A DNA stretch of 64,000 nt from Oscillospiraceae bacterium (GTDB lineage: Bacteria; Bacillota; Clostridia; Oscillospirales; Ruminococcaceae), in the NCBI GenBank assembly GCA_902362965.1, contig CABIYQ010000006.1, positions 1 through 64,000 of the forward strand, given 5' to 3'. The notes below the pieces were generated by a model that saw only the letters and a list, made by a program, of their open reading frames with translations, did no database searches and was not told where the DNA came from. Of the stretch, positions 22,759-31,700 are shown piece after piece. Numbering within the stretch: position 1 is the stretch's first letter; each line of letters starts with the position of its first letter. The translations under genes and the position numbers were made by a program.

Positions 22759-24141
22759 TTATCCGCATATTTCTATAACTGCATTTGCAGTCATTTCAGC
22801 ATTCAGGATCATTTCTTCAGGAACCGTATATTCATCAGCGCAGTGGATATTATATTCCTTTCCGGGCATTTCCGCACCAAATGCAACTCCTCCGATAGTA
22901 TTGTGAACATAAGTACCGCCGCCTATGGCAATGCATTTTCCTTTTTCGCCTGTGAGGTTTTCGTAAACTTTTAGCAAGGTCTGTACAAAATCGCTGTTCT
23001 CATCAACATAGTGAGGTTCAGAGGCTAGAATGCATTCGTAGTCAAATCCATGACTTTGGAGTGTTTTCTGAATTTTACTGTTTATTTCATCTGATTTGAA
23101 GCTTACCGGAAAACGAATATCAAATATTCCTTCAAAATTAGTTCCGTCGAATTCAAGTACGCTTAAAACCAGCGTCAGCGCTCCGGATTTGTCATCACTG
23201 CATTTAACTCCTGCGTGTTCTCCATTTGTTTCACCGTATGGAAATATTTCGAAAAGCGACTTTAAAGTATCTGAAATTTGATTGTCAAAATCCAAATGGC
23301 TTAAGAATTTAATAAGTTTGGTAAGTGCATTTTTTCCGTTTTCAGGAGTAGAAGCGTGTGCCGAAACGCCTTTGGAAATTATTTTTATGGAGTCTTTTAA
23401 ATCTTCATATAAAAAATCGTTTCCGATATTTATTTCGTCCTCAGAAAAACCGCATATTTCGGCAAAAGCCTCTGACGGTACTGCGTTTACTGTATCTCCG
23501 CCGTGAATTTTTAAAATATGTTTTTTGGGACTATTTTCAGCAAGCTTTTTGCTGAACTTACCTCTTATCATACCTTTTTCAATATTTATTACAGGATACT
23601 GACCGTCAGGAGTATAAAGCTTTTCTGGTAAAGCTTCCTTTTTACAGTAATATTCTAAATCATCAGAACCGTTTTCCTCGTTGCAACCCACAATAAATCT
23701 TACCGGTTTTTTAATCAGTCCTGTTTCTTTCGCCGCCTTTAAGCCGTAAAGTACTGATACTGCCGGCCCTTTATCATCGGTAGTTCCTCTGCCGTAAAGT
23801 TTGCCGTCTGATTTTGTAAGCTCGAAAGGAGGGTGGTTCCAGCCGATACCGGCGTCCACTACGTCTAAATGACATAATATACCAAGCTCAGGTTTACCCT
23901 CTCCAATATCTATTGTTCCGGCATAATTATCAATGTTTTTGGTTTTAAAGCCAAGTTCTGCTGCCTTTTTTAAAAAAACGTCAAGTACTTTTGCAGAATT
24001 TTCTCCGTAAGGCATATTTATTTTCGATTTTCCCATAACGCTGGGAATGGCTATAAGTTCTTTGAGAAACTGTTCCATATCGAAATAATAGTCCGTACAT
24101 TTTCTATGTAAAATTTCCATTATATTTTTATTTAATTTCAT
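22759..24141 (-). CDS. M20-family dipeptidase, PepV-like
   Basis: A 460-residue zinc dipeptidase. Metal-binding blocks are ILCHLDVVDAG (first histidine and aspartate), GRGTTDDKGP (bridging aspartate) and CNEENGSDD (catalytic glutamate pair), with late histidines in GGTYVHN and YNIHCADEY. The lid domain lies between about residues 190 and 310. PepV/Sapep enzymes release N-terminal residues from dipeptides in the cytoplasm. The chosen ATG is preceded by GGAG at 6 bases; an ATG 12 bases upstream overlaps that Shine-Dalgarno. The gene seems monocistronic. Confidence 0.9.
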   Translation of the reverse strand: MKLNKNIMEILHRKCTDYYFDMEQFLKELIAIPSVMGKSKINMPYGENSAKVLDVFLKKAAELGFKTKNIDNYAGTIDIGEGKPELGILCHLDVVDAGIGWNHPPFELTKSDGKLYGRGTTDDKGPAVSVLYGLKAAKETGLIKKPVRFIVGCNEENGSDDLEYYCKKEALPEKLYTPDGQYPVINIEKGMIRGKFSKKLAENSPKKHILKIHGGDTVNAVPSEAFAEICGFSEDEINIGNDFLYEDLKDSIKIISKGVSAHASTPENGKNALTKLIKFLSHLDFDNQISDTLKSLFEIFPYGETNGEHAGVKCSDDKSGALTLVLSVLEFDGTNFEGIFDIRFPVSFKSDEINSKIQKTLQSHGFDYECILASEPHYVDENSDFVQTLLKVYENLTGEKGKCIAIGGGTYVHNTIGGVAFGAEMPGKEYNIHCADEYTVPEEMILNAEMTANAVIEICG

Positions 24142-24253
24142 AACAATCTCCATTCTGACGTACAGTAAAATAATGAATTTATAAATATAATATTATTTTA
24201 ACACATTCTTTATGATTGTACAATACAAAAATGAAAATCTCACATTTCTAAAA

Positions 24254-25309
24254 TTATTTTTCTTTTCCGCAGCTTGAACAGAATTTTTCTGAACCATTAA
24301 ACTCTGCACCGCAGCCGCTGCAGAATCTACTGTTATTCTGTGACACAGAAACTGATTCCGCCGGTAAAGAACCATTTCCGGCTGCGCTAAATGCAGGCTG
24401 ATTATTAACCGTTCCACCGCCTTTATCAAAAAGTTCTTTGAATTTCTTTGAGATACCGCAAAGCTTTCCATAAAGATCAACAGAAATTTTACCTGTCTGA
24501 GCTTCCTTATTAAAATTCTCCATGGTATAGATCATCATAAAAGAACTGATAAAAGCGTCACGCAGGCTGAAAATAATACAAATTGCAGTCACAAGAGCAA
24601 TAAGCCAGCCTAAACTTGCGTCAAAAAGTCCTACTATTGCCATTATAATAAGATACACAATTATTCCAACAGCTAATTCGGCAACAATAGTGATTCCGGT
24701 ACCTTTTGCTGAAGATTTAAGCAGCGATTTCCAGTTCTGAAAATATATTACAACACCGTCAGCAGCAGACTTAAATGCCGACTGTTCGTCTTTCATAAAA
24801 GTATAGCATAAACAGCATTCATCTACATAAGTGAGAGTAAGCGTAGTAAATTTCTGTACTATGTTCGTTATAAACGATGCCTGTGGTACAAGCTTTTCAA
24901 TCCATCCAACCGTTGAATTAACAACCTTGTTTATTTGCCTTACGGAGCCGCTTACCAGCTTGTCAAGAAGTATGTAAACATTTGCTTGGGCAAATTTGCT
25001 TTTGACACGTTCCTTACCAAATTCAACCATATTATTAGGGATTCTGCCGGTCTGAAATATTTCAGCTATAACTGCAATCTGAGCAGACTTAATCATATAG
25101 CCGATATACTGCATAATAATACTTACTATTTTTCCTGAAAGTGCAATAGCTATTACTGCAAGAATAATCATGAAACCGTTTTCAGAAGCTGACGCAATAG
25201 CGATCCACATAATGGTCCATAAAATAACTACTGCTGAAACTGCAAGATTTATACCGAGTCTCATCCACACAAAAATCATGGTCTTTTTAAAAATGTCAAA
25301 TGCTTTCAT
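24254..25309 (-). CDS. Polytopic membrane protein with C-terminal zinc ribbon
   Basis: A 351-residue protein with hydrophobic segments at about residues 15-38, 44-62 and two or three more between 200 and 265. Its end has a zinc ribbon, FCSGCGAEFNGSEKFCSSCG, after a low-complexity linker. The middle contains KSLLKSSAKGTG and a cysteine-rich YVDECCLCYTF. No enzyme motif is visible. It starts 18 bases after the XRE-type regulator and is probably co-transcribed with it. Zinc-ribbon membrane proteins of this kind are common in Clostridia, and their function is unknown. Confidence 0.7.
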   Translation of the reverse strand: MKAFDIFKKTMIFVWMRLGINLAVSAVVILWTIMWIAIASASENGFMIILAVIAIALSGKIVSIIMQYIGYMIKSAQIAVIAEIFQTGRIPNNMVEFGKERVKSKFAQANVYILLDKLVSGSVRQINKVVNSTVGWIEKLVPQASFITNIVQKFTTLTLTYVDECCLCYTFMKDEQSAFKSAADGVVIYFQNWKSLLKSSAKGTGITIVAELAVGIIVYLIIMAIVGLFDASLGWLIALVTAICIIFSLRDAFISSFMMIYTMENFNKEAQTGKISVDLYGKLCGISKKFKELFDKGGGTVNNQPAFSAAGNGSLPAESVSVSQNNSRFCSGCGAEFNGSEKFCSSCGKEK

Positions 25310-25327
25310 AATATTTCCCCCTAATTT

Positions 25328-25765
25328 TTAAAAATCTTCAGAATTAAAACTATATGTCAGATCTATAGCTTTTCTGATCTTTTCGATATTATCTGAAATC
25401 TTATCCATTGTACAGATAATGTCTTCCATCTGAACTCTCTCAGCATCATCAATAATTCCATCTTCCATTATATCTACAAGCTGACGGGAAATATCAGCCA
25501 TTTCATAAGATGATCCTAAAAACTTAATGACCATTCTGTCCAGATCCTCTGAAAAGTTTGTATTGATCTGCTTATCTCTCAGCAGATAGTCGATTGAAAC
25601 CTGAAAAAAATCACTCAGGAATATAAGCTTTTCAATTTCCGGCAAAGAACTGCCTGCTTCCCATTTTGATACAGTCTGACGGCTCACATCAAGCTTTTCG
25701 GCAAGTTCTTCCTGAGAAAGTCCTTTTCTGATACGCAGTTTACGTACTTTTTCTGAAAATTTCAT
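25328..25765 (-). CDS. XRE-family (Cro/CI-type) transcriptional regulator
   Basis: A 145-residue protein with an N-terminal helix-turn-helix (residues 5-60): VRKLRIRKGLSQEELAEKLD, then VSRQTVSKWEAGSSLPEI. The C-terminal half is acidic and helical, probably for dimerization. Such regulators typically control their own operon, here with the zinc-ribbon membrane protein 18 bases downstream. Two direct repeats upstream are possible operators. Confidence 0.88.
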   Translation of the reverse strand: MKFSEKVRKLRIRKGLSQEELAEKLDVSRQTVSKWEAGSSLPEIEKLIFLSDFFQVSIDYLLRDKQINTNFSEDLDRMVIKFLGSSYEMADISRQLVDIMEDGIIDDAERVQMEDIICTMDKISDNIEKIRKAIDLTYSFNSEDF

Positions 25766-25794
25766 AATTCAACTCCTTTCATAGTTATATAAAA

Positions 25795-25823
25795 ACATGT
25801 CATATAAAGTACAACATGCCATA
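25795..25823 (-). promoter_or_regulatory. Direct repeats upstream of the XRE regulator
   Basis: ACATGTCATA (25795-25804) and ACATGCCATA (25814-25823) lie 19 bases apart about 30-60 bases before the start codon, roughly two helical turns. They are candidate binding sites for the regulator itself. Confidence 0.45.
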
Positions 25824-25967
25824 ACAACATAGGATTTTAACCCCATATCATAAATTATATATGAAAGCATTTAACAAAGCAACCAATTGCAGCTTGCATT
25901 TACGCAACCTTCAGTTGCATAATTCCATTATTATAAAGTTCATTTATTCAAAAATTATTCTATATTG

Positions 25968-25997
25968 CATAAAAAAACAGGAGGAAATACCTCCTGT
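25968..25997 (-). terminator. Terminator of rex
   Basis: On the minus strand ACAGGAGG and CCTCCTGT form an 8-bp stem with a 5-base loop, followed by TTTTTTT. It lies 7 bases after the rex stop. Confidence 0.9.
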
Positions 25998-26004
25998 AAA
26001 CTTA

Positions 26005-26640
26005 TTATTCATCATCTGCATGATTAAGTCCGTAAGCCAATGTCATAAGACTATCTGTAAGATGTACATTTTCTACTATTATGCCTTTGTGGACGGTCAG
26101 GTCGTAATGACTGAAATTCCAAAAACCTTTTATGCCGGCGTTGATAAGTCTGGTTACAATTTCTTCAGCGGCGCTTTTAGGAATACACAAAACGGCGCAG
26201 ACCGGATTGTTTTTCTTACAGAATTTTTCCAGTTCAACAATATTCATAACTGTATTTTTAGCAATAATCTGTCCGTTTTTTTCTGGATTGCTGTCAAAAA
26301 TACCTATCAGCCGGAATCCTTTTTTGTTGAAATCAATATGAGAAGCTATGGCGCTTCCCAAATTTCCGGCGCCTATCAAAATAGTTTTGTTGCCTGCATT
26401 AATACCTAGTATTTCTGCAATTGCGGCATGAAGTTCTTTAACATTATAACCGTAGCCCTGCTGACCGAAACCGCCGAAGCAGTTTAGATCCTGACGTATC
26501 TGAGACGCTGTAACCCCCATTCGTTCTGAAAGCTCCCTGCTGGAAATACGTATAATTCCCTGCCTATCAAGTTCCCCTAAAAATCTGTAATATCTGGGTA
26601 AACGCTTTATTACCGGTGATGAAACCAAGGACTTTGACAT
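26005..26640 (-). CDS. rex: Redox-sensing transcriptional repressor Rex
   Basis: A 211-residue NADH/NAD+ sensor. The N-terminal winged helix includes RISSRELSERMGVTASQIRQ and DLNCFGGFGQQGYGY. The Rossmann domain has ILIGAGNLGSAIASH (GxGxxG) near residue 90. The C-terminal helix with MTLAYGLN completes the dimer-swap element. Rex represses fermentation and reductant-disposal genes when NADH is low. The start is ATG after GGTGGAG; a GTG 12 bases upstream would place the Shine-Dalgarno inside the gene. It follows icd in the same orientation. Its neighbours (aconitase, isocitrate dehydrogenase, 2-oxoglutarate oxidoreductase) supply or consume reductant. Confidence 0.95.
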   Translation of the reverse strand: MSKSLVSSPVIKRLPRYYRFLGELDRQGIIRISSRELSERMGVTASQIRQDLNCFGGFGQQGYGYNVKELHAAIAEILGINAGNKTILIGAGNLGSAIASHIDFNKKGFRLIGIFDSNPEKNGQIIAKNTVMNIVELEKFCKKNNPVCAVLCIPKSAAEEIVTRLINAGIKGFWNFSHYDLTVHKGIIVENVHLTDSLMTLAYGLNHADDE

Positions 26641-26663
26641 ATTTATCTCCACCGCCGCATACA

Positions 26664-26717
26664 GTATTCCGAATATTTCTTCATGACGAATGCATATTTC
26701 ATTTTTATTCGGAATAC
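26664..26717 (-). promoter_or_regulatory. Long hairpin in the rex leader
   Basis: GTATTCCGAAT (26664-26674) and ATTCGGAATAC (26707-26717) are perfect 11-bp inverted repeats, with CCGCA/TGCGG pairing outside them. The structure lies between icd and the rex ribosome binding site and has no T-run on the rex strand. It may be an operator, a processing site or a translation control element. Confidence 0.45.
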
Positions 26718-26782
26718 GCTGCGGTTTCCGCTTTTTACGGCTGCGGACGCCGAAATTTGTTAATTATATCTTTATTTTTTAT

Positions 26783-27994
26783 TTATTTCATAAGTACAGA
26801 AAGTCTGTTGTTGATTTCTTCAAGGAATGTTTTTGAATCAACTTTCTTTTTGTTTTCAAGACTTGAAAGCAGATACAGATCGCCTGTCATAACTCCGTCT
26901 TCAATTGTCTGAATCGTAGCCTTTTCAAGCTTGTCGGCAAAAGCCATAAGCTCGTTGTTACCGTCAAGCTCGCCTCTTTTTCTTAGAGCACCGCTCCATG
27001 CAAAGATTGTTGCAACTGAGTTTGTAGATGTTTCTTCACCCTTTAAGTATTTGTAATAATGTCTCTGAACTGTTCCGTGAGCAGCTTCATATTCATATAC
27101 ACCGTCAGGAGAAACCAGAACAGAGGTCATCATTGCAAGACTTCCGAATGCGGTTGATACCATATCTGACATAACGTCGCCGTCATAATTTTTGCATGCC
27201 CAGATGTAGCCGCCGTTTGAACGGATAACTCTTGCAACTGCGTCGTCAATGAGGGTATAGAAATATTCAATACCTGCCGCTTCAAATTTTTCCTTATATT
27301 CTGCATCAAAGATTTCCTGGAAGATATCTTTAAATCTGTGGTCGTACTTTTTGGAAATAGTATCCTTTGTAGCAAACCATACGTCCTGCTTTGTATCAAG
27401 AGCATAGTTAAAGCATGACTTTGCAAAACCTTCAATACTTTTATCAATATTGTGAAGACCCTGAATGATACCGTCGCCGTCAAATTCATGGATAGTCTGT
27501 CTTGTTTCATTTCCGTTCTTATCTGTGAATACAAGTTCAGCCTTACCGCCGCCTTTAACCTGCATTTCTGTATTTTTATATACATCGCCGTATGCATGAC
27601 GAGCAATAGTAATAGGATTAGTCCATGTAGGGATATACGGTGTAATGCCCTTTACAAGAATAGGAGTTCTGAAAACAGTACCGTCCAGAATCGCTCTGAT
27701 CGTACCGTTAGGGGACTTCCACATTTCTGTCAGGTTATATTCAGGCATTCTTGCGGCATTCGGAGTAATTGTTGCACATTTAACGGCAACTCCGTATTTT
27801 TTAGTTGCTTCGGCACTGTCGAAAGTAACCTTATCCTTTGTTTTTTCCCTGTACTCAAGACCAAGATCATAGTACTCTGTGTTCAGGTCGATATAAGGTT
27901 CGAGAAGAATTTCTTTGATCCATTTCCAAAGGATTCTTGTCATTTCGTCGCCGTCCATTTCGACCAGCGGTGTTTTCATTTGAATTTTTGCCAT
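26783..27994 (-). CDS. icd: NADP-dependent isocitrate dehydrogenase
   Basis: A 403-residue enzyme converting isocitrate to 2-oxoglutarate and CO2. It belongs to the eukaryote-like homodimeric type (start [36 protein letters not shown]-equivalent [12 protein letters not shown]). Metal-binding aspartates are in [14 protein letters not shown] and [21 protein letters not shown] and GETSTNS-type [12 protein letters not shown] are further signatures. It is downstream of aconitase in a leftward operon with three small genes between, and upstream of rex. Together with korDABC it gives 2-oxoglutarate for glutamate synthesis or ferredoxin-linked oxidation. Confidence 0.95.
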   Translation of the reverse strand: MAKIQMKTPLVEMDGDEMTRILWKWIKEILLEPYIDLNTEYYDLGLEYREKTKDKVTFDSAEATKKYGVAVKCATITPNAARMPEYNLTEMWKSPNGTIRAILDGTVFRTPILVKGITPYIPTWTNPITIARHAYGDVYKNTEMQVKGGGKAELVFTDKNGNETRQTIHEFDGDGIIQGLHNIDKSIEGFAKSCFNYALDTKQDVWFATKDTISKKYDHRFKDIFQEIFDAEYKEKFEAAGIEYFYTLIDDAVARVIRSNGGYIWACKNYDGDVMSDMVSTAFGSLAMMTSVLVSPDGVYEYEAAHGTVQRHYYKYLKGEETSTNSVATIFAWSGALRKRGELDGNNELMAFADKLEKATIQTIEDGVMTGDLYLLSSLENKKKVDSKTFLEEINNRLSVLMK

Positions 27995-28015
27995 TGTTTT
28001 TTCCTCCCTGATAAA

Positions 28016-28504
28016 TTATAAATCGTCGATTGTATGCCCATTGCTTTCCGCAATATGTGAAATTTTTTCATATACATCAGCGTTAACTATAATCAGTTCA
28101 TAGCTGTCACTGTCAATATCAATCATACAAATATATGCTCTGCCGCCTAAAGCGGTATTAATTTCTTCACCCCATGATTCAACATTTTCATTTTCGTTAA
28201 GATTTAGCGAAGAAAGGTTTATGTCGATAAGACTGTAAGTTTTTAACTGTTTCAATGCCCATAAAAAATCTTCAAGCTCACATTTATAATCAATACCAAA
28301 CGCATAACCTTCTTCGTCCAGTAAATCAACCATGCCCAGCCAACAATCATCGTCGGAATCACTTTTCATAATATTTTCTTTTAATGCATTTATTATGCCG
28401 GAATTATTATTAGTTATTAGCTCCGTAATTTTGTAAATGTACGAAAGATCCTTTTTTTCATTTTCATTTTTGTCAGTTTTAAACAATCTTTCAAAAAGCC
28501 CCAT
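28016..28504 (-). CDS. Hypothetical protein, DUF6630-like
   Basis: A 162-residue acidic cytoplasmic protein. DDDCWLGMVDLLDEEGYAFG and ELEDFLWALKQL recall the DUF6630 family, for which no function is known. There is no signal or membrane segment. It lies 12 bases after the TraX-like gene and 21 bases before icd in the same leftward operon. Nothing in the sequence explains a role in the TCA enzymes; such passenger genes are common in these operons. Confidence 0.55.
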   Translation of the reverse strand: MGLFERLFKTDKNENEKKDLSYIYKITELITNNNSGIINALKENIMKSDSDDDCWLGMVDLLDEEGYAFGIDYKCELEDFLWALKQLKTYSLIDINLSSLNLNENENVESWGEEINTALGGRAYICMIDIDSDSYELIIVNADVYEKISHIAESNGHTIDDL

Positions 28505-28516
28505 AAAATTCTCCTT

Positions 28517-29287
28517 TTATAATGTAACGTATCTGATTACGGCAAGCAGTAGAAGGTGTGCCGGATAGAAAATATAGAAAAACCACTTATAGGATTTTCC
28601 GCTTCGTCTTATACCGTTATAGTTTATTAGTAGCGGGACTGCAAGAAATATTCCAAGTTGAAACAGATTATTGTACCAGCAGCCGTAAACTGCGTTGAAT
28701 ATTATATTCAAAACGATCATAATTGCTGTAGAAACACAAAAATACTGCATTTGAGTTTTTCTGGAATAGTGTCTGCTTCCGAAGATCAAAATCCATACAA
28801 CGGCAATCCCGCCCCAGTCGCCGAACATAGAGACTAGACAGATAAGAAGAATTATCATGTTTTTTACAGAAGTTTCGTATTTAGGATTGTCCCGAACAAT
28901 TAATGCGATTAGTCCCATAAAAAGAGGAAAGATCACGCTTGTAGTACTGATAATTTCAAATTTTCCTGTATGAAAATAAGTGTATGGGATGTGAGATATC
29001 AGAGCGAATATCCCAAGTCTCTGAGCGTATTTTTTTACATTATGGGTTTTATAATAGCCCTCCGCAATCATAAAACACATTATCGGAGCGGTGAGCCGTC
29101 CGATAACATGCATGATCTGTCCTGCAATGCTGTTAAAAGGTATGAACGCCCATGCAATATGGTCGATAACCATTGCAATTACGGCAATAAGTTTTAGAAT
29201 GTCTGAAGTCAAGCCTTTTTTTCTTTGCGAAGGGATGGCTATACGCCGTATAGGACCGTCTCGTCTGTTTGATATATCAATAGCCAT
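28517..29287 (-). CDS. TraX-family membrane protein
   Basis: A 256-residue polytopic membrane protein. The block LKLIAVIAMVIDHIAWAFIP followed by HVIGRLTAPIMCFMIAEGYY is characteristic of the TraX family, named for the F-plasmid pilin N-acetyltransferase. Chromosomal members in Bacillota are likely acyltransferases of unknown target. About eight membrane segments are visible, and the conserved DH and R..P residues are present. It is co-transcribed between a small two-helix gene (3-base gap) and the DUF6630-like gene. Its presence in this metabolic operon is not evidence of mobility. Confidence 0.85.
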   Translation of the reverse strand: MAIDISNRRDGPIRRIAIPSQRKKGLTSDILKLIAVIAMVIDHIAWAFIPFNSIAGQIMHVIGRLTAPIMCFMIAEGYYKTHNVKKYAQRLGIFALISHIPYTYFHTGKFEIISTTSVIFPLFMGLIALIVRDNPKYETSVKNMIILLICLVSMFGDWGGIAVVWILIFGSRHYSRKTQMQYFCVSTAIMIVLNIIFNAVYGCWYNNLFQLGIFLAVPLLINYNGIRRSGKSYKWFFYIFYPAHLLLLAVIRYVTL

Positions 29288-29290
29288 ATT

Positions 29291-29512
29291 TTACCCCATT
29301 GTGAAAATAATTATAAATGCAGCTATTGCAGCAGGTATTAAGGAAATGATATTAATTTTTTTCTGACTCATATTTGGACAGAATTTCTGCAAAAGCAGAT
29401 TCAGGGCAAAGTATAATACTATACAAACTACAAGTGCAACAAGTTCGCTTTTTGATTCTATATGGAAACTGCGTACTCTCACTCGTGCAGGATAAATATT
29501 TAGCCATTCCAT
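29291..29512 (-). CDS. Small two-helix membrane protein
   Basis: A 73-residue protein with hydrophobic segments at about residues 24-41 and 53-71 and a basic N-terminus (RVRVRSFH). Its ATG overlaps the aconitase stop (TAATG), so it is translationally coupled to acn, and the TraX-like gene follows after 3 bases. I do not recognise a family. The tight coupling argues that it is a real gene. Confidence 0.65.
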   Translation of the reverse strand: MEWLNIYPARVRVRSFHIESKSELVALVVCIVLYFALNLLLQKFCPNMSQKKINIISLIPAAIAAFIIIFTMG

Positions 29513-31449
29513 TATTTCATGGACTCCCTTGTATAGTCAAGAAGACCGCCTGCAAGAATAATGTCTTTAGTACGTCCGCTGAGTTCGCAAAGTACGGGGA
29601 TTTCCTTACCTGTTGTTTTGTTTACAACAGTAAGCTCGGATTTTCCTGCTTCAATTTCTGCTCTTACATTATCAAGTACCAACTCGTCACCTTGTGAAAT
29701 TGCGTCATAGTCTGCTTCGTTTACGAATGTAAGCGGTAAAATACCGGCATTTATAAGATTGGCTCTGTGGATTCTTGCAAATGATTTAACAAGTACAGCC
29801 TTGATGCCCAGGTAAAGAGGAGCTAAAGCGGCATGTTCTCTTGAAGAACCCTGACCGTAGTTTGATCCGCCTACGATAATGCTTTTGCCCATTTCCTTGG
29901 CTCTTGACGGGAACTGTTCGTCACAGATTGTAAAGCAGTGCTGTGAAATAGCAGGAATATTTGAACGCAGAGGAAGAATCTTAGCTCCGGCAGGCATAAT
30001 GTGGTCGGTTGTAATGTTGTCGCCGACTTTCAGTGAAACTCCTGCGTCAATTGAAGCGTCAAGAGGAGATGTTTCAGGGAAAGGCTTGATGTTAGGTCCT
30101 CTTAATATTTCAACGCTGTCCATTTCTGCTTCGGCAATTGGAGGAACGACCATGTTGTCATTAATTTTAAATACTTCCGGGAGCTTGAATTCAGGCATAT
30201 CTCCCAGTTCTCTTGGATCTGTGAAAACACCTGCAATTGCGGAAGCGGCAGCAACTTCAGGAGATACCAGATAAATCTGACCGTCCTTTGTACCGGAGCG
30301 TCCTTCAAAGTTTCTGTTGAATGTTCTTAAAGAAATACCCTTTGAATTAGGAGACTGTCCCATACCGATGCAAGGTCCGCATGCACTTTCAAGAATTCTT
30401 GCGCCTGCGTCGATCATAACGGAAAGAGCGCCGTTTTCGGCAAGCATATTAAGAACCTGCTTTGAACCCGGAGCAATTGAAAGAGAAACATCAGGGTGAA
30501 CAGTTCTTCCCTTTAAGATGTGTGCCACCTTGAGCATGTCCATAAGAGATGAATTTGTACATGAACCGATACAAACCTGATCGATTTTGATCTTGCCGAT
30601 TTCCTTTACTGATTTTACATTGTCAGGAGAATGCGGACATGCAGCAAGCGGTTCAAGTTCGCTTAAATTGATTGTAAGTTCTTCGTCATATACTGCGTCA
30701 GCGTCAGCTGAAAGCTCTGTCCATACGTCTTCCCTTTGCTGAGCCTTTAAGAATTCCCTTGTAATTTCATCAGACGGGAAAATTGAAGTTGTAGCGCCAA
30801 GCTCTGCGCCCATATTTGTAATAGTAGCTCTTTCAGGTACTGAAAGTGTTTTAACGCCTTCACCGCAGTACTCAATTACTTTGCCTACGCCGCCTTTAAC
30901 AGAAAGACGTCTTAAAACTTCGAGAATAACGTCCTTAGCAGCAACCCAAGGAGAAAGCTTGCCTGTAAGCTCTACCTTTACTACCTTAGGACATGTAATG
31001 TAATAAGCGCCGCCGCCCATTGCAACCGCAACATCAAGACCGCCTGCGCCGATTGCAATCATACCGATACCGCCGCCGGTTGGAGTATGGCTGTCAGAAC
31101 CGATAAGAGTTTTGCCCGGAATACCAAAACGTTCCAGTTGAACCTGATGGCAGATACCGTTGCCCGGACGTGAAAAATAAATACCGTGTTTCTTTGCAAC
31201 ACTGCCGATAAATCTGTGGTCATCGGCATTTTCAAAGCCGTTCTGCAGAGTATTGTGGTCTATGTACGCAACGCTTCTTTCGGTTTTTACTCTTGGGACT
31301 CCCATAGCTTCAAATTCAAGATATGCCATTGTACCTGTAGCATCCTGAGTAAGAGTCTGGTCGATTTTTATTCCTATTTCTTTTCCTTTTACCATTTCAC
31401 CGTCGACAAGGTGAGCTTTTAATATTTTTTCAGTTAATGTTAAACCCAT
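29512..31449 (-). CDS. acn: Aconitate hydratase
   Basis: A 645-residue iron-sulfur enzyme interconverting citrate and isocitrate. The cluster cysteines are in IGSCTNSS and SACGPCIGM. The swivel domain carries VGGSNYGQGSSREHAAL and IHRANLINAG. The length (about 645) and start MGLTLTEKILKAH match the mitochondrial/anaerobe-type aconitase rather than the 890-residue AcnA. ATG 31449 follows AAAGGA by 9 bases; an in-frame TTG 18 bases upstream is less likely. It heads a leftward operon ending with icd, giving the oxidative arm from citrate to 2-oxoglutarate. Confidence 0.95.
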   Translation of the reverse strand: MGLTLTEKILKAHLVDGEMVKGKEIGIKIDQTLTQDATGTMAYLEFEAMGVPRVKTERSVAYIDHNTLQNGFENADDHRFIGSVAKKHGIYFSRPGNGICHQVQLERFGIPGKTLIGSDSHTPTGGGIGMIAIGAGGLDVAVAMGGGAYYITCPKVVKVELTGKLSPWVAAKDVILEVLRRLSVKGGVGKVIEYCGEGVKTLSVPERATITNMGAELGATTSIFPSDEITREFLKAQQREDVWTELSADADAVYDEELTINLSELEPLAACPHSPDNVKSVKEIGKIKIDQVCIGSCTNSSLMDMLKVAHILKGRTVHPDVSLSIAPGSKQVLNMLAENGALSVMIDAGARILESACGPCIGMGQSPNSKGISLRTFNRNFEGRSGTKDGQIYLVSPEVAAASAIAGVFTDPRELGDMPEFKLPEVFKINDNMVVPPIAEAEMDSVEILRGPNIKPFPETSPLDASIDAGVSLKVGDNITTDHIMPAGAKILPLRSNIPAISQHCFTICDEQFPSRAKEMGKSIIVGGSNYGQGSSREHAALAPLYLGIKAVLVKSFARIHRANLINAGILPLTFVNEADYDAISQGDELVLDNVRAEIEAGKSELTVVNKTTGKEIPVLCELSGRTKDIILAGGLLDYTRESMK

Positions 31450-31480
31450 TGCAATCAGTCCTTTCAAGTTTATCTATTAT

Positions 31481-31510
31481 ATTTTACATCAAATACATGG
31501 TGTTTGTCAA
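31481..31510 (-). promoter_or_regulatory. Promoter of the acn-icd operon
   Basis: On the minus strand TTGACA (31510-31505) and TAAAAT (31486-31481) are 18 bases apart, 31 bases before the aconitase start. Confidence 0.65.
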
Positions 31511-31609
31511 GAAAATCACAATTTATGTGTTTTGCATAATAATATTTAAATTTTAACCGTTAAAAATTAACATACATAGTGAAAAAACAGTGAAAATTAA
31601 TTTTTTCTA

Positions 31610-31637
31610 TTGAATTAAATAATTTTTGTGCTATAAT
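31610..31637 (+). promoter_or_regulatory. Promoter of the 2-oxoglutarate oxidoreductase operon
   Basis: TTGAAT (31610-31615) and TATAAT (31632-31637) have a 16-base spacer. The predicted start lies directly before the leader hairpin. Confidence 0.6.
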
Positions 31638-31646
31638 GAAAATTAA

Positions 31647-31678
31647 GAACAGTTGCTGTTTCGACAGAATAACTGTTC
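31647..31678 (+). promoter_or_regulatory. Leader hairpin with UUCG tetraloop
   Basis: GAACAGTT (31647-31654) pairs perfectly with AACTGTTC (31671-31678). Inside, CTGT-TTCG-ACAG forms a second stem capped by a UUCG tetraloop. It would occupy the extreme 5' end of the operon mRNA, just before GGAGAG, and may stabilise the mRNA or be recognised by a regulator. Confidence 0.5.
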
Positions 31679-31700
31679 ATAGGAGAGCTATAATAAAAAT

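Noticed and set aside
28517-29287. TraX-like gene as evidence of a conjugative element
   Set aside because: TraX-family genes are common on Bacillota chromosomes, and this one lies inside an operon with acn and icd; no transfer genes are near.
31559-31571. GTTAA-AAA-TTAAC as a Rex operator upstream of acn
   Set aside because: The spacing is three bases rather than the four of the Rex consensus TTGTTAANNNNTTAACAA, and outer bases do not match. It could be a weak site, but I would not call it.
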